Source: Clostridia bacterium (GTDB taxonomy: Bacteria > Bacillota_A > Clostridia > Oscillospirales > Butyricicoccaceae). Taken from it: 9,548 nucleotides of DNA. The stretch covers positions 1 through 9,548 of the forward strand of contig JAFYMZ010000039.1 in assembly GCA_017548175.1 (NCBI GenBank), read 5' to 3'. The position numbers and the translations under genes were made by a program. The notes under the pieces were generated by a model. It saw only the letters and a program-made list of their open reading frames with translations, did not search any database and was not told the DNA's origin. Shown here piece by piece: positions 1 through 6,742 of the stretch (position 1 is the stretch's first letter; each line of letters begins with the position of its first letter).

Positions 1-34
1 AGTGCGGACCCTTCAACCACTTGGGTACATCTCC
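1..34 (-). tRNA. 5' part of a class II tRNA, probably tRNA-Ser (partial)
   Basis: Read on the minus strand from 34 downward, the sequence begins GGAGATG, then TA, and then a D arm with a CCC/GGG stem around AAGTGGTTGAA. It continues into the 5' side of an anticodon stem (CCGCA) and the CT that normally precedes the anticodon. This is the pattern of bacterial tRNA-Ser; the GGTTGAAGGG D-loop side fits Ser better than Tyr. The anticodon, variable arm and 3' half lie outside the window, so the isoacceptor cannot be told. A consensus-type promoter lies just upstream. A tRNA-Ser near the SRP RNA and dnaX is also found in Bacillus, which supports the call. Confidence 0.75.
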
Positions 35-52
35 GGATTCATTTGCTTTTAT

Positions 53-81
53 AGGATACCCGTTTTCCCTCGATTTGTCAA
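53..81 (-). promoter_or_regulatory. Promoter of the minus-strand tRNA
   Basis: On the minus strand a perfect -35 TTGACA (81-76) is followed after 17 bases by TATCCT (58-53). Transcription would start near 46, about 12 bases before the tRNA. The -10 matches only four of six consensus bases, but the spacing and position fit. Confidence 0.6.
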
Positions 82-134
82 GGGAAAGCAGGGGTTGTTC
101 CCCCACTTCCGTTGCCACATTTTTGCAAAAACCC

Positions 135-163
135 TTGCGCAAGCGGAAAAACTATTGTATAAT
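135..163 (+). promoter_or_regulatory. Promoter of the SRP RNA gene
   Basis: TTGCGC (135-140), a 17-base spacer and a perfect TATAAT (158-163) place the start of transcription at about 170-171. That is just before the 5' strand of the helix that closes the SRP RNA. The -35 sits inside a 10-bp palindrome CTTGCGCAAG (134-143), and a second perfect palindrome, TTTTTGCAAAAA (120-131), lies just upstream. Confidence 0.8.
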
Positions 164-170
164 ATGGGGT

Positions 171-396
171 GCAAAGATACAGCAACGGCTTCTGCCCCGG
201 CAGCAGCCTCTTCCGGAAGCACAGTTCTTTCCTGTGGCGCAGTGCCGGTCCCACGCAACACATCGCTGTGAACCATGTCAGGCGGGGAACCGAGCAGCAT
301 TAAGCAGATGCTTGTGGGTGCCGTGGCCAACCGGCCCTGCGCCATGGAAAAGAGCAGCGGAAGAGCAACCGGGCAAACCCGCGGCTGTATTTTTTT
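171..396 (+). ncRNA. ffs: Signal recognition particle RNA (4.5S/6S-type)
   Basis: The RNA scaffold of the signal recognition particle binds Ffh and targets nascent membrane and secreted proteins. The conserved domain IV is unmistakable: GTCAGG (277-282), a 3-bp stem CGG/CCG capped by a GGAA tetraloop (286-289), then AGCAGC. The usual TCC/GGA stem is replaced by CGG/CCG, so pairing is kept. GGCGCAG (236-242) pairs with CTGCGCC (337-343), CTCTTCCG (208-215) with CGGAAGAG (358-365), and ATACAGC (177-183) with GCTGTAT (384-390), which runs into seven T's. Small hairpins lie at 187-208 and 370-381. The length (about 225 nt) is between the small 4.5S form and the roughly 270-nt Bacillus form. The ends are inferred from the promoter and the T run. 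dnaX starts 25 bases later, the order also seen in Bacillus. Confidence 0.93.
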
Positions 397-420
397 ATCC
401 TCAGAAAAGGAGCGACGGAA

Positions 421-2094
<1,674 letters not shown>

Positions 2095-2137
2095 GAAAAA
2101 ATCATAAAATATTGCAACATAAAAGGAGAAATCACTT

Positions 2138-2476
2138 ATGGCGAAACCCGGAAGAATGCCCGGCGGCTTCAACATGAACGCAATGATGAAGCAGGCCCAG
2201 AAGCTGCAGAACGATATGAACAAGCTGCAGGCCGAACTGGAGCAGCGCGAGTACACCGCCTCCGCAGGCGGCAACGCCGTTTCCGTTACCGTGCAGAACA
2301 AGCAGATCAAGGCACTGTCCATCGCTCCCGAGGCCGTAGACCCCGAGGATGTGGAGATGCTGTGCGATATGATCACCGCTGCCGTCAACGATGCCCTGAA
2401 TCAGGCCGAGGAAACCACTGCCCGTGAAATGCAGAAGCTCACCGGCGGTATGGGCGGCATGGGCGGTATGTTCTAA
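2138..2476 (+). CDS. ybaB: YbaB/EbfC family nucleoid-associated DNA-binding protein
   Basis: A small (112 residues) protein of the family that forms dimers and binds DNA, almost always found between dnaX and recR. The N-terminal helix (about residues 12-38, MNAMMKQAQKLQNDMNK) is typical. It is followed by the beta-strand region with GGNAVSVTVQNKQIKALSI, the PEDVEML segment, and a Gly/Met-rich tail made of GGM repeats. A strong AAGGAG (2123-2128), 9 bases before the ATG, sets the start. The gap after dnaX is 43 bases with no terminator, and the stop codon shares a base with the recR start, so the three genes form one operon with translational coupling to recR. Confidence 0.95.
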   Translation: MAKPGRMPGGFNMNAMMKQAQKLQNDMNKLQAELEQREYTASAGGNAVSVTVQNKQIKALSIAPEAVDPEDVEMLCDMITAAVNDALNQAEETTAREMQKLTGGMGGMGGMF

Positions 2477-3075
2477 TGAACTACTTTGCACCGCCGCTGG
2501 AGGCCCTCATCGAGCAGTTCCAGAAACTGCCGGGCATCGGGCGGAAGTCTGCCCAGCGGCTGGCTTTTCACGTGCTGTCCATGCCGGAAAACGGCGCGGA
2601 GGCATTTGCCAAGGCCATTCTGGAGGCGAAAAAGGGCATTCACACCTGTCGGGTGTGTCAGAACCTCACCGAGGGCGAGTTGTGCCCCATTTGCGCCGAC
2701 CCCCGTCGGGACAGAAGCACCATTTGCGTGGTCACCGACCCCAAGGATCTCATCGCCATCGAGCGCACCCGGGAGTATCACGGCTTGTATCACGTGCTGC
2801 ACGGCGTGCTCTCTCCCCTCAACGACATCGGCCCCGACCAGCTGCGCATCAAGGAGCTGCTGCATCGGGTCAGCGAAGAGGACGTGAAGGAGATCATTAT
2901 GGCCACCAACCCCGACACCGAGGGCGAGACCACCGCACTGTACCTCAGCCGCCTGCTGCGGCCCTTTGAGGTGAAGGTGACCCGGCTGGCTTACGGCGTG
3001 CCCGTGGGCGGCCATCTGGAGTTCTCGGACGAAGTGACGCTGACTCGCGCGCTGGAAGGCCGCAGAGAACTGTAA
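2476..3075 (+). CDS. recR: Recombination mediator protein RecR
   Basis: RecR acts with RecO (and RecF) to load RecA on gapped single-stranded DNA during recombinational repair. All family parts are visible in 199 residues, the usual length. These are the helix-hairpin-helix LPGIGRKSAQRLA (18-30), a four-cysteine zinc finger (C58, C61, C70, C73), a Toprim domain starting ICVVTDPKDLIAIER (83-97) with NPDTEGETTA (145-154), and the conserved end GVPVGGHLEFSDEVTL with ALEGRREL. The ATG overlaps the ybaB stop by one base (TAATG), so the start is set by coupling; a GGCGGTATG stretch in ybaB is the only weak Shine-Dalgarno candidate. A strong terminator follows after about 12 bases. Confidence 0.97.
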   Translation: MNYFAPPLEALIEQFQKLPGIGRKSAQRLAFHVLSMPENGAEAFAKAILEAKKGIHTCRVCQNLTEGELCPICADPRRDRSTICVVTDPKDLIAIERTREYHGLYHVLHGVLSPLNDIGPDQLRIKELLHRVSEEDVKEIIMATNPDTEGETTALYLSRLLRPFEVKVTRLAYGVPVGGHLEFSDEVTLTRALEGRREL

Positions 3076-3086
3076 CGCAAGAGAAA

Positions 3087-3115
3087 AACACTGTGCAACC
3101 GCACAGTGTTTTTTG
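3087..3115 (+). terminator. Rho-independent terminator of dnaX-ybaB-recR
   Basis: A 10-bp perfect stem AACACTGTGC / GCACAGTGTT with loop AACC (3097-3100) is followed by a run of T's (3109-3114). It lies 11 bases after the recR stop and closes the operon. A-rich sequence on the left (3084-3088) makes it partly symmetrical. Confidence 0.93.
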
Positions 3116-3124
3116 TTTTGCGGG

Positions 3125-3214
3125 GAGGCTTTTTATGCCGATTTCGATTTAATTTTGTATAATCCTATCTGCATTATACTAATCGTATTTGATTTTGGGC
3201 ATAAAAACACCCTC
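3125..3214. repeat. Nested AT-rich inverted repeat between recR and the PRTase gene
   Basis: Three complementary arm pairs are nested here. The outer pair is TTTTTATGCC (3130-3139) with GGCATAAAAA (3198-3207), perfect over 10 bp and flanked by GAGG (3125-3128) and CCTC (3211-3214). The middle pair is CGATT (3145-3149) with AATCG (3181-3185). The inner pair is GTATAAT (3157-3163) with ATTATAC (3173-3179) around a 9-base loop. The right outer arm overlaps the T tract and stem of the PRTase terminator. No coding capacity is seen, and no target-site duplication can be confirmed. Confidence 0.6.
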
Positions 3215-3232
3215 TGCCATCGGCAGAGGGTG
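3201..3232 (-). terminator. Rho-independent terminator of the PRTase gene
   Basis: On the minus strand an 11-bp perfect stem CACCCTCTGCC / GGCAGAGGGTG with a 3-base loop is followed by TTTTTAT (3207-3201). It lies 7 bases beyond the stop of the phosphoribosyltransferase gene. Confidence 0.93.
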
Positions 3233-3239
3233 CTTGTGC

Positions 3240-3794
3240 TTATTCCTTGATACTGCCGTCGGCGTTGAACAGAGGCAGTTTTTCCAGATAGATGATGTCG
3301 TCGCGGGTCTGGGCATCGCCCTCGGCCAAAATGGCCATACGGCCCACCACGATGCCGCCGGCCTTGGTGACCAGCTCTTCCACGGCGGCCAGACTCTCGC
3401 CGGTGGAGATAACGTCGTCTACCAGCAGGATGCGCTTGCCCTTCATCTTGCGGGCGTCGGCGCCGTCCAGATAGAGGGTCTGCTCTTTGGCGGTGGTGAT
3501 GCTGTTGACGGTGACGGAGAAGATGTCCTTCATATACAGCTTGGGTGCCTTACGGGCCAGCATATAGGTCTCGTCGCCGTTCTGCTGGGCCATCTCGTGT
3601 GCCAGCGGAATGCCCTTGGCCTCGGCGGTGATGAGGTAATCATACTCGGGGGCCTTCTCCAGCAGGGCGCTGGCAGCGGCTACGGTAAGCTGGGGGTCGC
3701 CAAAGATGACAAAGGCGCCGATATACAGGTCATCGGTCACGGGGCACAGGGGCAGATGGCGCTCGAGACCGGCAATGTTCATGGTATAATGCAT
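3240..3794 (-). CDS. Type I phosphoribosyltransferase, adenine PRTase-like
   Basis: A cytosolic purine-salvage type enzyme that would join a nucleobase to PRPP, giving a nucleotide and pyrophosphate. With the chosen start it has 184 residues, close to APRT (about 170-180). The PRPP loop ILLVDDVISTGES is at 122-134. The APRT-type segment LITAEAKGIPLA (55-66, in place of the E-x-R-G of APRT) and the ARKAPKLYM segment (80-88) are also present. The start is ATG at 3794: GGAG (3806-3803) lies 8 bases before it, while the upstream in-frame GTG (3803) overlaps that GGAG and cannot use it. The gene follows the XRE regulator gene by 45 bases, with its own promoter inside that gene's end, and lies near a purine permease. 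Base specificity (adenine, xanthine or other) cannot be read from the sequence. Confidence 0.88.
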   Translation of the reverse strand: MHYTMNIAGLERHLPLCPVTDDLYIGAFVIFGDPQLTVAAASALLEKAPEYDYLITAEAKGIPLAHEMAQQNGDETYMLARKAPKLYMKDIFSVTVNSITTAKEQTLYLDGADARKMKGKRILLVDDVISTGESLAAVEELVTKAGGIVVGRMAILAEGDAQTRDDIIYLEKLPLFNADGSIKE

Positions 3795-3802
3795 AGGGAT
3801 CA

Positions 3803-3806
3803 CTCC
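3803..3806 (-). promoter_or_regulatory. Ribosome binding site that decides the PRTase start
   Basis: GGAG on the minus strand lies 8 bases before the ATG at 3794. The in-frame GTG at 3803 shares its first base with this site and so is unlikely to be the start. Confidence 0.75.
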
Positions 3807-3815
3807 AATTTCAAA

Positions 3816-3836
3816 ATATGGCGCAAGGCACCATAT
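3816..3836. promoter_or_regulatory. Palindrome over the PRTase transcription start (candidate operator)
   Basis: ATATGGCGC (3816-3824) and GCACCATAT (3828-3836) form a 9-bp inverted repeat with one G-T type pair and a 3-base centre. The predicted transcription start (about 3832) falls inside the right arm. The RNA would therefore carry only part of one arm, which favours a DNA operator over an RNA hairpin. The protein that would bind it is unknown. Confidence 0.55.
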
Positions 3837-3838
3837 CT

Positions 3839-3866
3839 ATTATACCGTTTTTTTGCCAGTTGTCAA
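3839..3866 (-). promoter_or_regulatory. Consensus promoter of the PRTase gene, inside the regulator's 3' end
   Basis: On the minus strand a perfect -35 TTGACA (3866-3861) and a perfect -10 TATAAT (3844-3839) are separated by 16 bases. The -10 contains the TAA stop codon of the upstream regulator gene (3842-3840), and the -35 spans codons of its C-terminal tail. Transcription would start near 3832, giving a leader of about 38 nt. Confidence 0.85.
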
Positions 3867-4616
3867 TTTTTGTGAAGAAGTTGCTTCGTCCAGGATTTGA
3901 CTTCGCCACTGCCGCAGCAGTTCCCGATGGAAAAGGATCATCAGCGCAACCCACGTTCCGGCGATTAAAAACGGAACTGCCGTGGTATGATCCCAAATCT
4001 CTCGCAGCGTTTGATTCCAATACCGCTGAATTTGATTGACATCATGCATATAGTAGGCGATGCCCCACAACGGTACACCAAACAAACACAATTCCGCACC
4101 TAAAATTGCACCGCGCACGAGCTTCCTATCCTGCTTCCAGTTACCCAAACAACCCCAAAAGGACAACAGCAAGAGTGCATAGATGCCGAACGTAAAAATC
4201 GAGTACTGCTGGTACACAAACTTATCACTGCGTGAACCGGGATAGGTAAACCACGGCAGCACGCTGAAAAGCAGCAATGCCACGGTCAGTACAACCATAA
4301 CCACAAAGCCGGACGACCGCCAACCGGTGCGATCTTGCTCGCTTGCGATTACCGCCGCTTGCACCAAAGCTTCGGTCTCTTCCCGACTAAGGTCTTGGGT
4401 GATGCGCTCCCCGCGCAGCAATTCGGTCACGGTAACGCCCAGCACCTCGGCCAGCGGCATCAGCAGCGATACATCGGGCAGGCAAGTTCCCGTTTCCCAT
4501 TTGCTCACCGCCTTATCAGAAGTATGCAGCCGCTGTGCCAGTTCTTTTTGGGTCAGTTCTTGCTCTTTCCGCAAGGCAGATACAAACGCGCCAAACTTTT
4601 CCTTTTCTAACGTCAT
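3840..4616 (-). CDS. XRE-family transcriptional regulator with four membrane segments
   Basis: A predicted membrane-anchored DNA-binding regulator of 258 residues. An HTH_3 (Cro/CI-type) domain occupies about residues 8-68: LRKEQELTQKELAQRLHTSD is helix-turn-helix, followed by KAVSKWETGTCLPDVSLL and VLGVTVTELL. Hydrophobic segments at about 103-121, 141-156, 168-187 and 213-230 would cross the membrane four times. The soluble tail is short and basic. Start choice: GAGGTG 6 bases before the ATG at 4616, and the HTH begins right after it; the frame stays open upstream to 4820 but that part reads as non-coding. The gene is visibly lower in GC than its neighbours, which suggests recent acquisition. 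It lies between a purine PRTase and a divergent purine permease, so it may control one or both, but no ligand domain shows this. Confidence 0.85.
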   Translation of the reverse strand: MTLEKEKFGAFVSALRKEQELTQKELAQRLHTSDKAVSKWETGTCLPDVSLLMPLAEVLGVTVTELLRGERITQDLSREETEALVQAAVIASEQDRTGWRSSGFVVMVVLTVALLLFSVLPWFTYPGSRSDKFVYQQYSIFTFGIYALLLLSFWGCLGNWKQDRKLVRGAILGAELCLFGVPLWGIAYYMHDVNQIQRYWNQTLREIWDHTTAVPFLIAGTWVALMILFHRELLRQWRSQILDEATSSQKLTTGKKTV

Positions 4617-4650
4617 GGTTTTCACCTCGCGATCGACTGTTCTTGCCTTC

Positions 4651-4679
4651 AGTATAAAAGTCTCCATCCCCCTTTGCAA
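4651..4679 (-). promoter_or_regulatory. Promoter of the XRE regulator gene
   Basis: On the minus strand TTGCAA (4679-4674), 17 bases, and TATACT (4656-4651) give a predicted start near 4644, about 28 bases before the ATG. The match is good but not perfect. Confidence 0.6.
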
Positions 4680-4761
4680 CCGCTTTGCAGGCGAATGGTC
4701 GCATTTCCCGCAAAACTTGCGCACTTTCCGGAGAAAAACCCCTGTTTTGGGCAGAAAACTC

Positions 4762-4790
4762 TTGCAAGCGGCCGGTTTTTTGGATATGAT
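4762..4790 (+). promoter_or_regulatory. Promoter of the purine permease gene
   Basis: TTGCAA (4762-4767), a 17-base spacer and TATGAT (4785-4790) predict a transcript start near 4797 and a leader of about 56 nt. The -35 lies in the 8-bp palindrome CTTGCAAG (4761-4768). No purine riboswitch core is seen in the leader, which is also too short for one. Confidence 0.6.
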
Positions 4791-4852
4791 AATATTGTTA
4801 TGATGTTTCTTTGGAAACAAAAGAAAAGAACAAAAAGGAGAGGAAAAACCAA

Positions 4853-6280
4853 ATGGATAAGTTTTTCAACATCCGTCAGAGCGGCTCTACCGTTCGCGCC
4901 GAGATCATGGCCGGTCTGACCACCTTCTTCGCAATGGCTTACATCGTCTTCGTCAACCCCAATCAGGTTGCCGCAGAGGGTGCCAATGGCTGGCTGGCCG
5001 GTCTGGGCGGTGACCCCGTGGCTCTGGGTCAGATTTGGAACGCCGTTTTCGTGGCTTCTATTCTGGCTGCTGCACTGGGCACTATGCTGTATGCACTGTA
5101 TGCCAAGCTGCCTTATGCACAGGCTTGCGGTATGGGTCTGAACGCATTCTTCTGCACCTGCTTCGTGTCCGGTGCACACTTTGCCGGCGTTGATGTGATG
5201 ACCGGCTATCAGTCCGGTCTGGTCATCATCTTCCTGTCCGGTGTCATCTTCCTGATTCTGTCTATCACCGGCGCCCGTGAGTACATCGCCAAGGCGATGC
5301 CCGAGTGCCTGAAGAAGGCCATCTCTGCCGGTATCGGTCTGTTCATCGCCTTCCTGGGCTTCCAGAATGCAGGCGTCATTCAGGCCAACCAGTACACCCT
5401 GGTCCAGTTCGTCGACATCGCCGGCGGCACCAAGGCTACCATCGTCCCCGCTCTGGTTGCACTGGGCGGCCTGCTGGTCATCGCCATTCTGGACAAGCTG
5501 CACGTCAAGGGCAGCGTGCTGCTGGGCATCGTGGCTTCTGCCGTTGCTTACTATGTGGCAATGGGCGCTGTCCCCAGCTTTGACATGAGCCAGATCGGCC
5601 AGTCCTTCCAGGACTTCGGCAAGTACGGTATCTCTGCTCTGCTGAACGGCGAGGCTTGGAGCGCTGCCTTCAACGGCGCACACATCGGCGGCATCTTCAG
5701 CGCCCTGATGCTGATCCTGACCTTCTGCCTGGTTGATATGTTCGACACCATCGGCACCCTGTACGGCACCGCTTCTCAGGCCAATATGCTGGACGAGAAC
5801 GGCGACCCCCTGAAGATCAACAAGGCTATGGCTTGTGACTCTGTGGCTACCGTTGCCGGTTCCGTCTTTGGCACCAGCACCTGCACCACCTTTGTTGAGT
5901 CTGCAGCCGGCGTTGCTGCCGGCGGCCGTACCGGTCTGACCAGTCTGACCACCGCCATCTGCTTCCTGCTGTGCCTGCCCCTGAGCCCCATCGCCTCCAT
6001 CGTTCCTTCCTGCGCTACCGCTCCCGCTCTGATCTACGTGGGCGTTCTGATGCTGAAGAACTTTGCCAAGGTTGACATGGACGACCTGTGCTCTGCTGTG
6101 CCCGCATTCCTGACTCTGGTCATGATGCCCCTGACCTACTCCATCTCCAACGGTATCGGCATCGGTGCAATCGCATACGTCATTATGACCCTCTGCACCG
6201 GCAAGTTCCAGAAGAAGGACATTATGGTCACCGTCATCGCCGCCCTGTTCGTGCTGAAGTTCATCTTCATCACCATGTAA
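4853..6280 (+). CDS. NCS2 family purine (adenine/guanine/hypoxanthine) permease, AzgA/PbuG type
   Basis: An integral membrane symporter for purine bases, 475 residues, the usual length for the AzgA-like branch of NCS2. Diagnostic segments are AGLTTFFAMAYIVFVNP (20-36), ACGMGLNAFF (91-100), SAGIGLFIAFLGFQNAG (158-174), LVDMFDTIGTLYG (293-305) and GTSTCTTFVESAAGVAAGGR (340-359). The last is the substrate-binding region with its ESAAG motif. Hydrophobic segments fill the length and fit the 14-helix fold of the family. Start choice: ATG at 4853 after AAGGAGAGG (4835-4843); an upstream TTG in frame lacks a site. Codon use is rich in GCT, GTT, TCT and GGT, which suggests strong expression. The nearby PRTase would convert imported bases to nucleotides. 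Exact substrate among adenine, guanine and hypoxanthine is not resolvable. Confidence 0.93.
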   Translation: MDKFFNIRQSGSTVRAEIMAGLTTFFAMAYIVFVNPNQVAAEGANGWLAGLGGDPVALGQIWNAVFVASILAAALGTMLYALYAKLPYAQACGMGLNAFFCTCFVSGAHFAGVDVMTGYQSGLVIIFLSGVIFLILSITGAREYIAKAMPECLKKAISAGIGLFIAFLGFQNAGVIQANQYTLVQFVDIAGGTKATIVPALVALGGLLVIAILDKLHVKGSVLLGIVASAVAYYVAMGAVPSFDMSQIGQSFQDFGKYGISALLNGEAWSAAFNGAHIGGIFSALMLILTFCLVDMFDTIGTLYGTASQANMLDENGDPLKINKAMACDSVATVAGSVFGTSTCTTFVESAAGVAAGGRTGLTSLTTAICFLLCLPLSPIASIVPSCATAPALIYVGVLMLKNFAKVDMDDLCSAVPAFLTLVMMPLTYSISNGIGIGAIAYVIMTLCTGKFQKKDIMVTVIAALFVLKFIFITM

Positions 6281-6306
6281 GGCGCTGCGAACCCAAGAAA
6301 CACCCA

Positions 6307-6336
6307 CCGCCCCCGGACATCCGGGGGCGGTTTTTT
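6307..6336 (+). terminator. Rho-independent terminator of the purine permease gene
   Basis: A 10-bp perfect GC-rich stem CCGCCCCCGG / CCGGGGGCGG with loop ACAT and six T's (6331-6336), 26 bases after the stop codon. Confidence 0.95.
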
Positions 6337-6398
6337 CGTCGCATTGCACAGGTTTCGGGGGGCGTTTTTGTGCGGGTCTCCAAAATTGAAAGTGCGCC

Positions 6399-6427
6399 TT
6401 GACATCCGCGGAGATCCGCAGTACAGT
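6399..6427 (+). promoter_or_regulatory. Promoter of the candidate small RNA
   Basis: A perfect TTGACA (6399-6404), a 17-base spacer and TACAGT (6422-6427) predict transcription from about 6434. No open reading frame with a ribosome binding site follows; the next signal on this strand is a strong terminator at 6635. Confidence 0.55.
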
Positions 6428-6433
6428 TAAGTT

Positions 6434-6666
6434 AGAAAAGTACCATCTTTACATAGAGTCGTCCGCAAACCCATCTGTGGTACGGTCCGCCACCCACCCG
6501 GTTTTTCCCTGGCATATACGGTACGCAGTCCACCCGTGATGCGCCATCTTCCGTGCTTTATGCGGCGCAATTGACAGCATACGTGGAACACCGACGGACT
6601 CATCGTAATAGACTTTTCGCAAGATGAGATGCGCGAACCCCCGGCACACGCCGGGGGTTCTTTTTT
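6434..6666 (+). ncRNA. Candidate structured small RNA (6S-like rod, identity unproven)
   Basis: Between a promoter and a strong terminator lies a stretch without coding signals but with long-range complementarity in nested order. GAAAAGT (6435-6441) pairs with ACTTTTC (6612-6618), TTAC (6449-6452) with GTAA (6605-6608), GAGTC-GTC (6456-6463) with GAC-G-GACTC (6593-6601), the ten bases 6521-6530 with 6573-6582 (two mismatches), and TGCGCC (6540-6545) with GGCGCA (6564-6569). This is one long rod with a large asymmetric central loop, about 185 nt, plus the terminator hairpin. That shape and length recall 6S RNA, the RNA polymerase decoy, but I do not recognise its conserved bases. It could be another small RNA or a chance fold. 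Confidence 0.5.
6635..6666 (+). terminator. Rho-independent terminator of the candidate small RNA
   Basis: An 11-bp perfect stem GAACCCCCGGC / GCCGGGGGTTC with loop ACAC and six T's (6661-6666). It lies 300 bases beyond the permease terminator and no gene on this strand precedes it, which implies a non-coding transcript. Confidence 0.92.
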
Positions 6667-6681
6667 GTTTATGGAGAGGCA

Positions 6682-6719
6682 AAAAGAAAACCGCTGCGTC
6701 CGGCTGGACACAGCGGTTT
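6682..6719 (-). terminator. Rho-independent terminator of the lipoprotein gene
   Basis: On the minus strand the stem AAACCGCTG / CAGCGGTTT, with an inner GTCC/GGAC-type extension, is followed by TTTTCTTTTT. It lies 24 bases beyond the lipoprotein stop codon. A T-rich flank on the other side (6717-6729) may let it work in both directions. Confidence 0.85.
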
Positions 6720-6742
6720 GTTTTCTTTTGTGGGGTTCGCGT

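Noticed and set aside
3157..3163. GTATAAT as a -10 element of a plus-strand transcript after recR
   Set aside because: No -35 at a proper distance and no gene downstream on that strand; it is better explained as an arm of the inverted repeat.
4797..4852. Purine riboswitch in the permease leader
   Set aside because: The leader is only about 56 nt and shows no three-way junction or the conserved core of the xpt-type aptamer.
4649..6349. Long minus-strand open frame of 566 codons opposite the permease
   Set aside because: The translation is rich in Gly, Gln, His and Asp with no family features, and the plus-strand permease explains the open frame.
6580..6600. T-box-like string (GTGGAACACCG) suggesting a T-box leader
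   Set aside because: The match to the T-box consensus is only partial, and no plus-strand gene follows the terminator; the next gene is convergent.
6449..6682. Minus-strand 77-codon frame in the permease-lipoprotein gap as a small gene
   Set aside because: No ribosome binding site, no recognisable product, and it overlaps the strong terminator and the structured RNA on the other strand.
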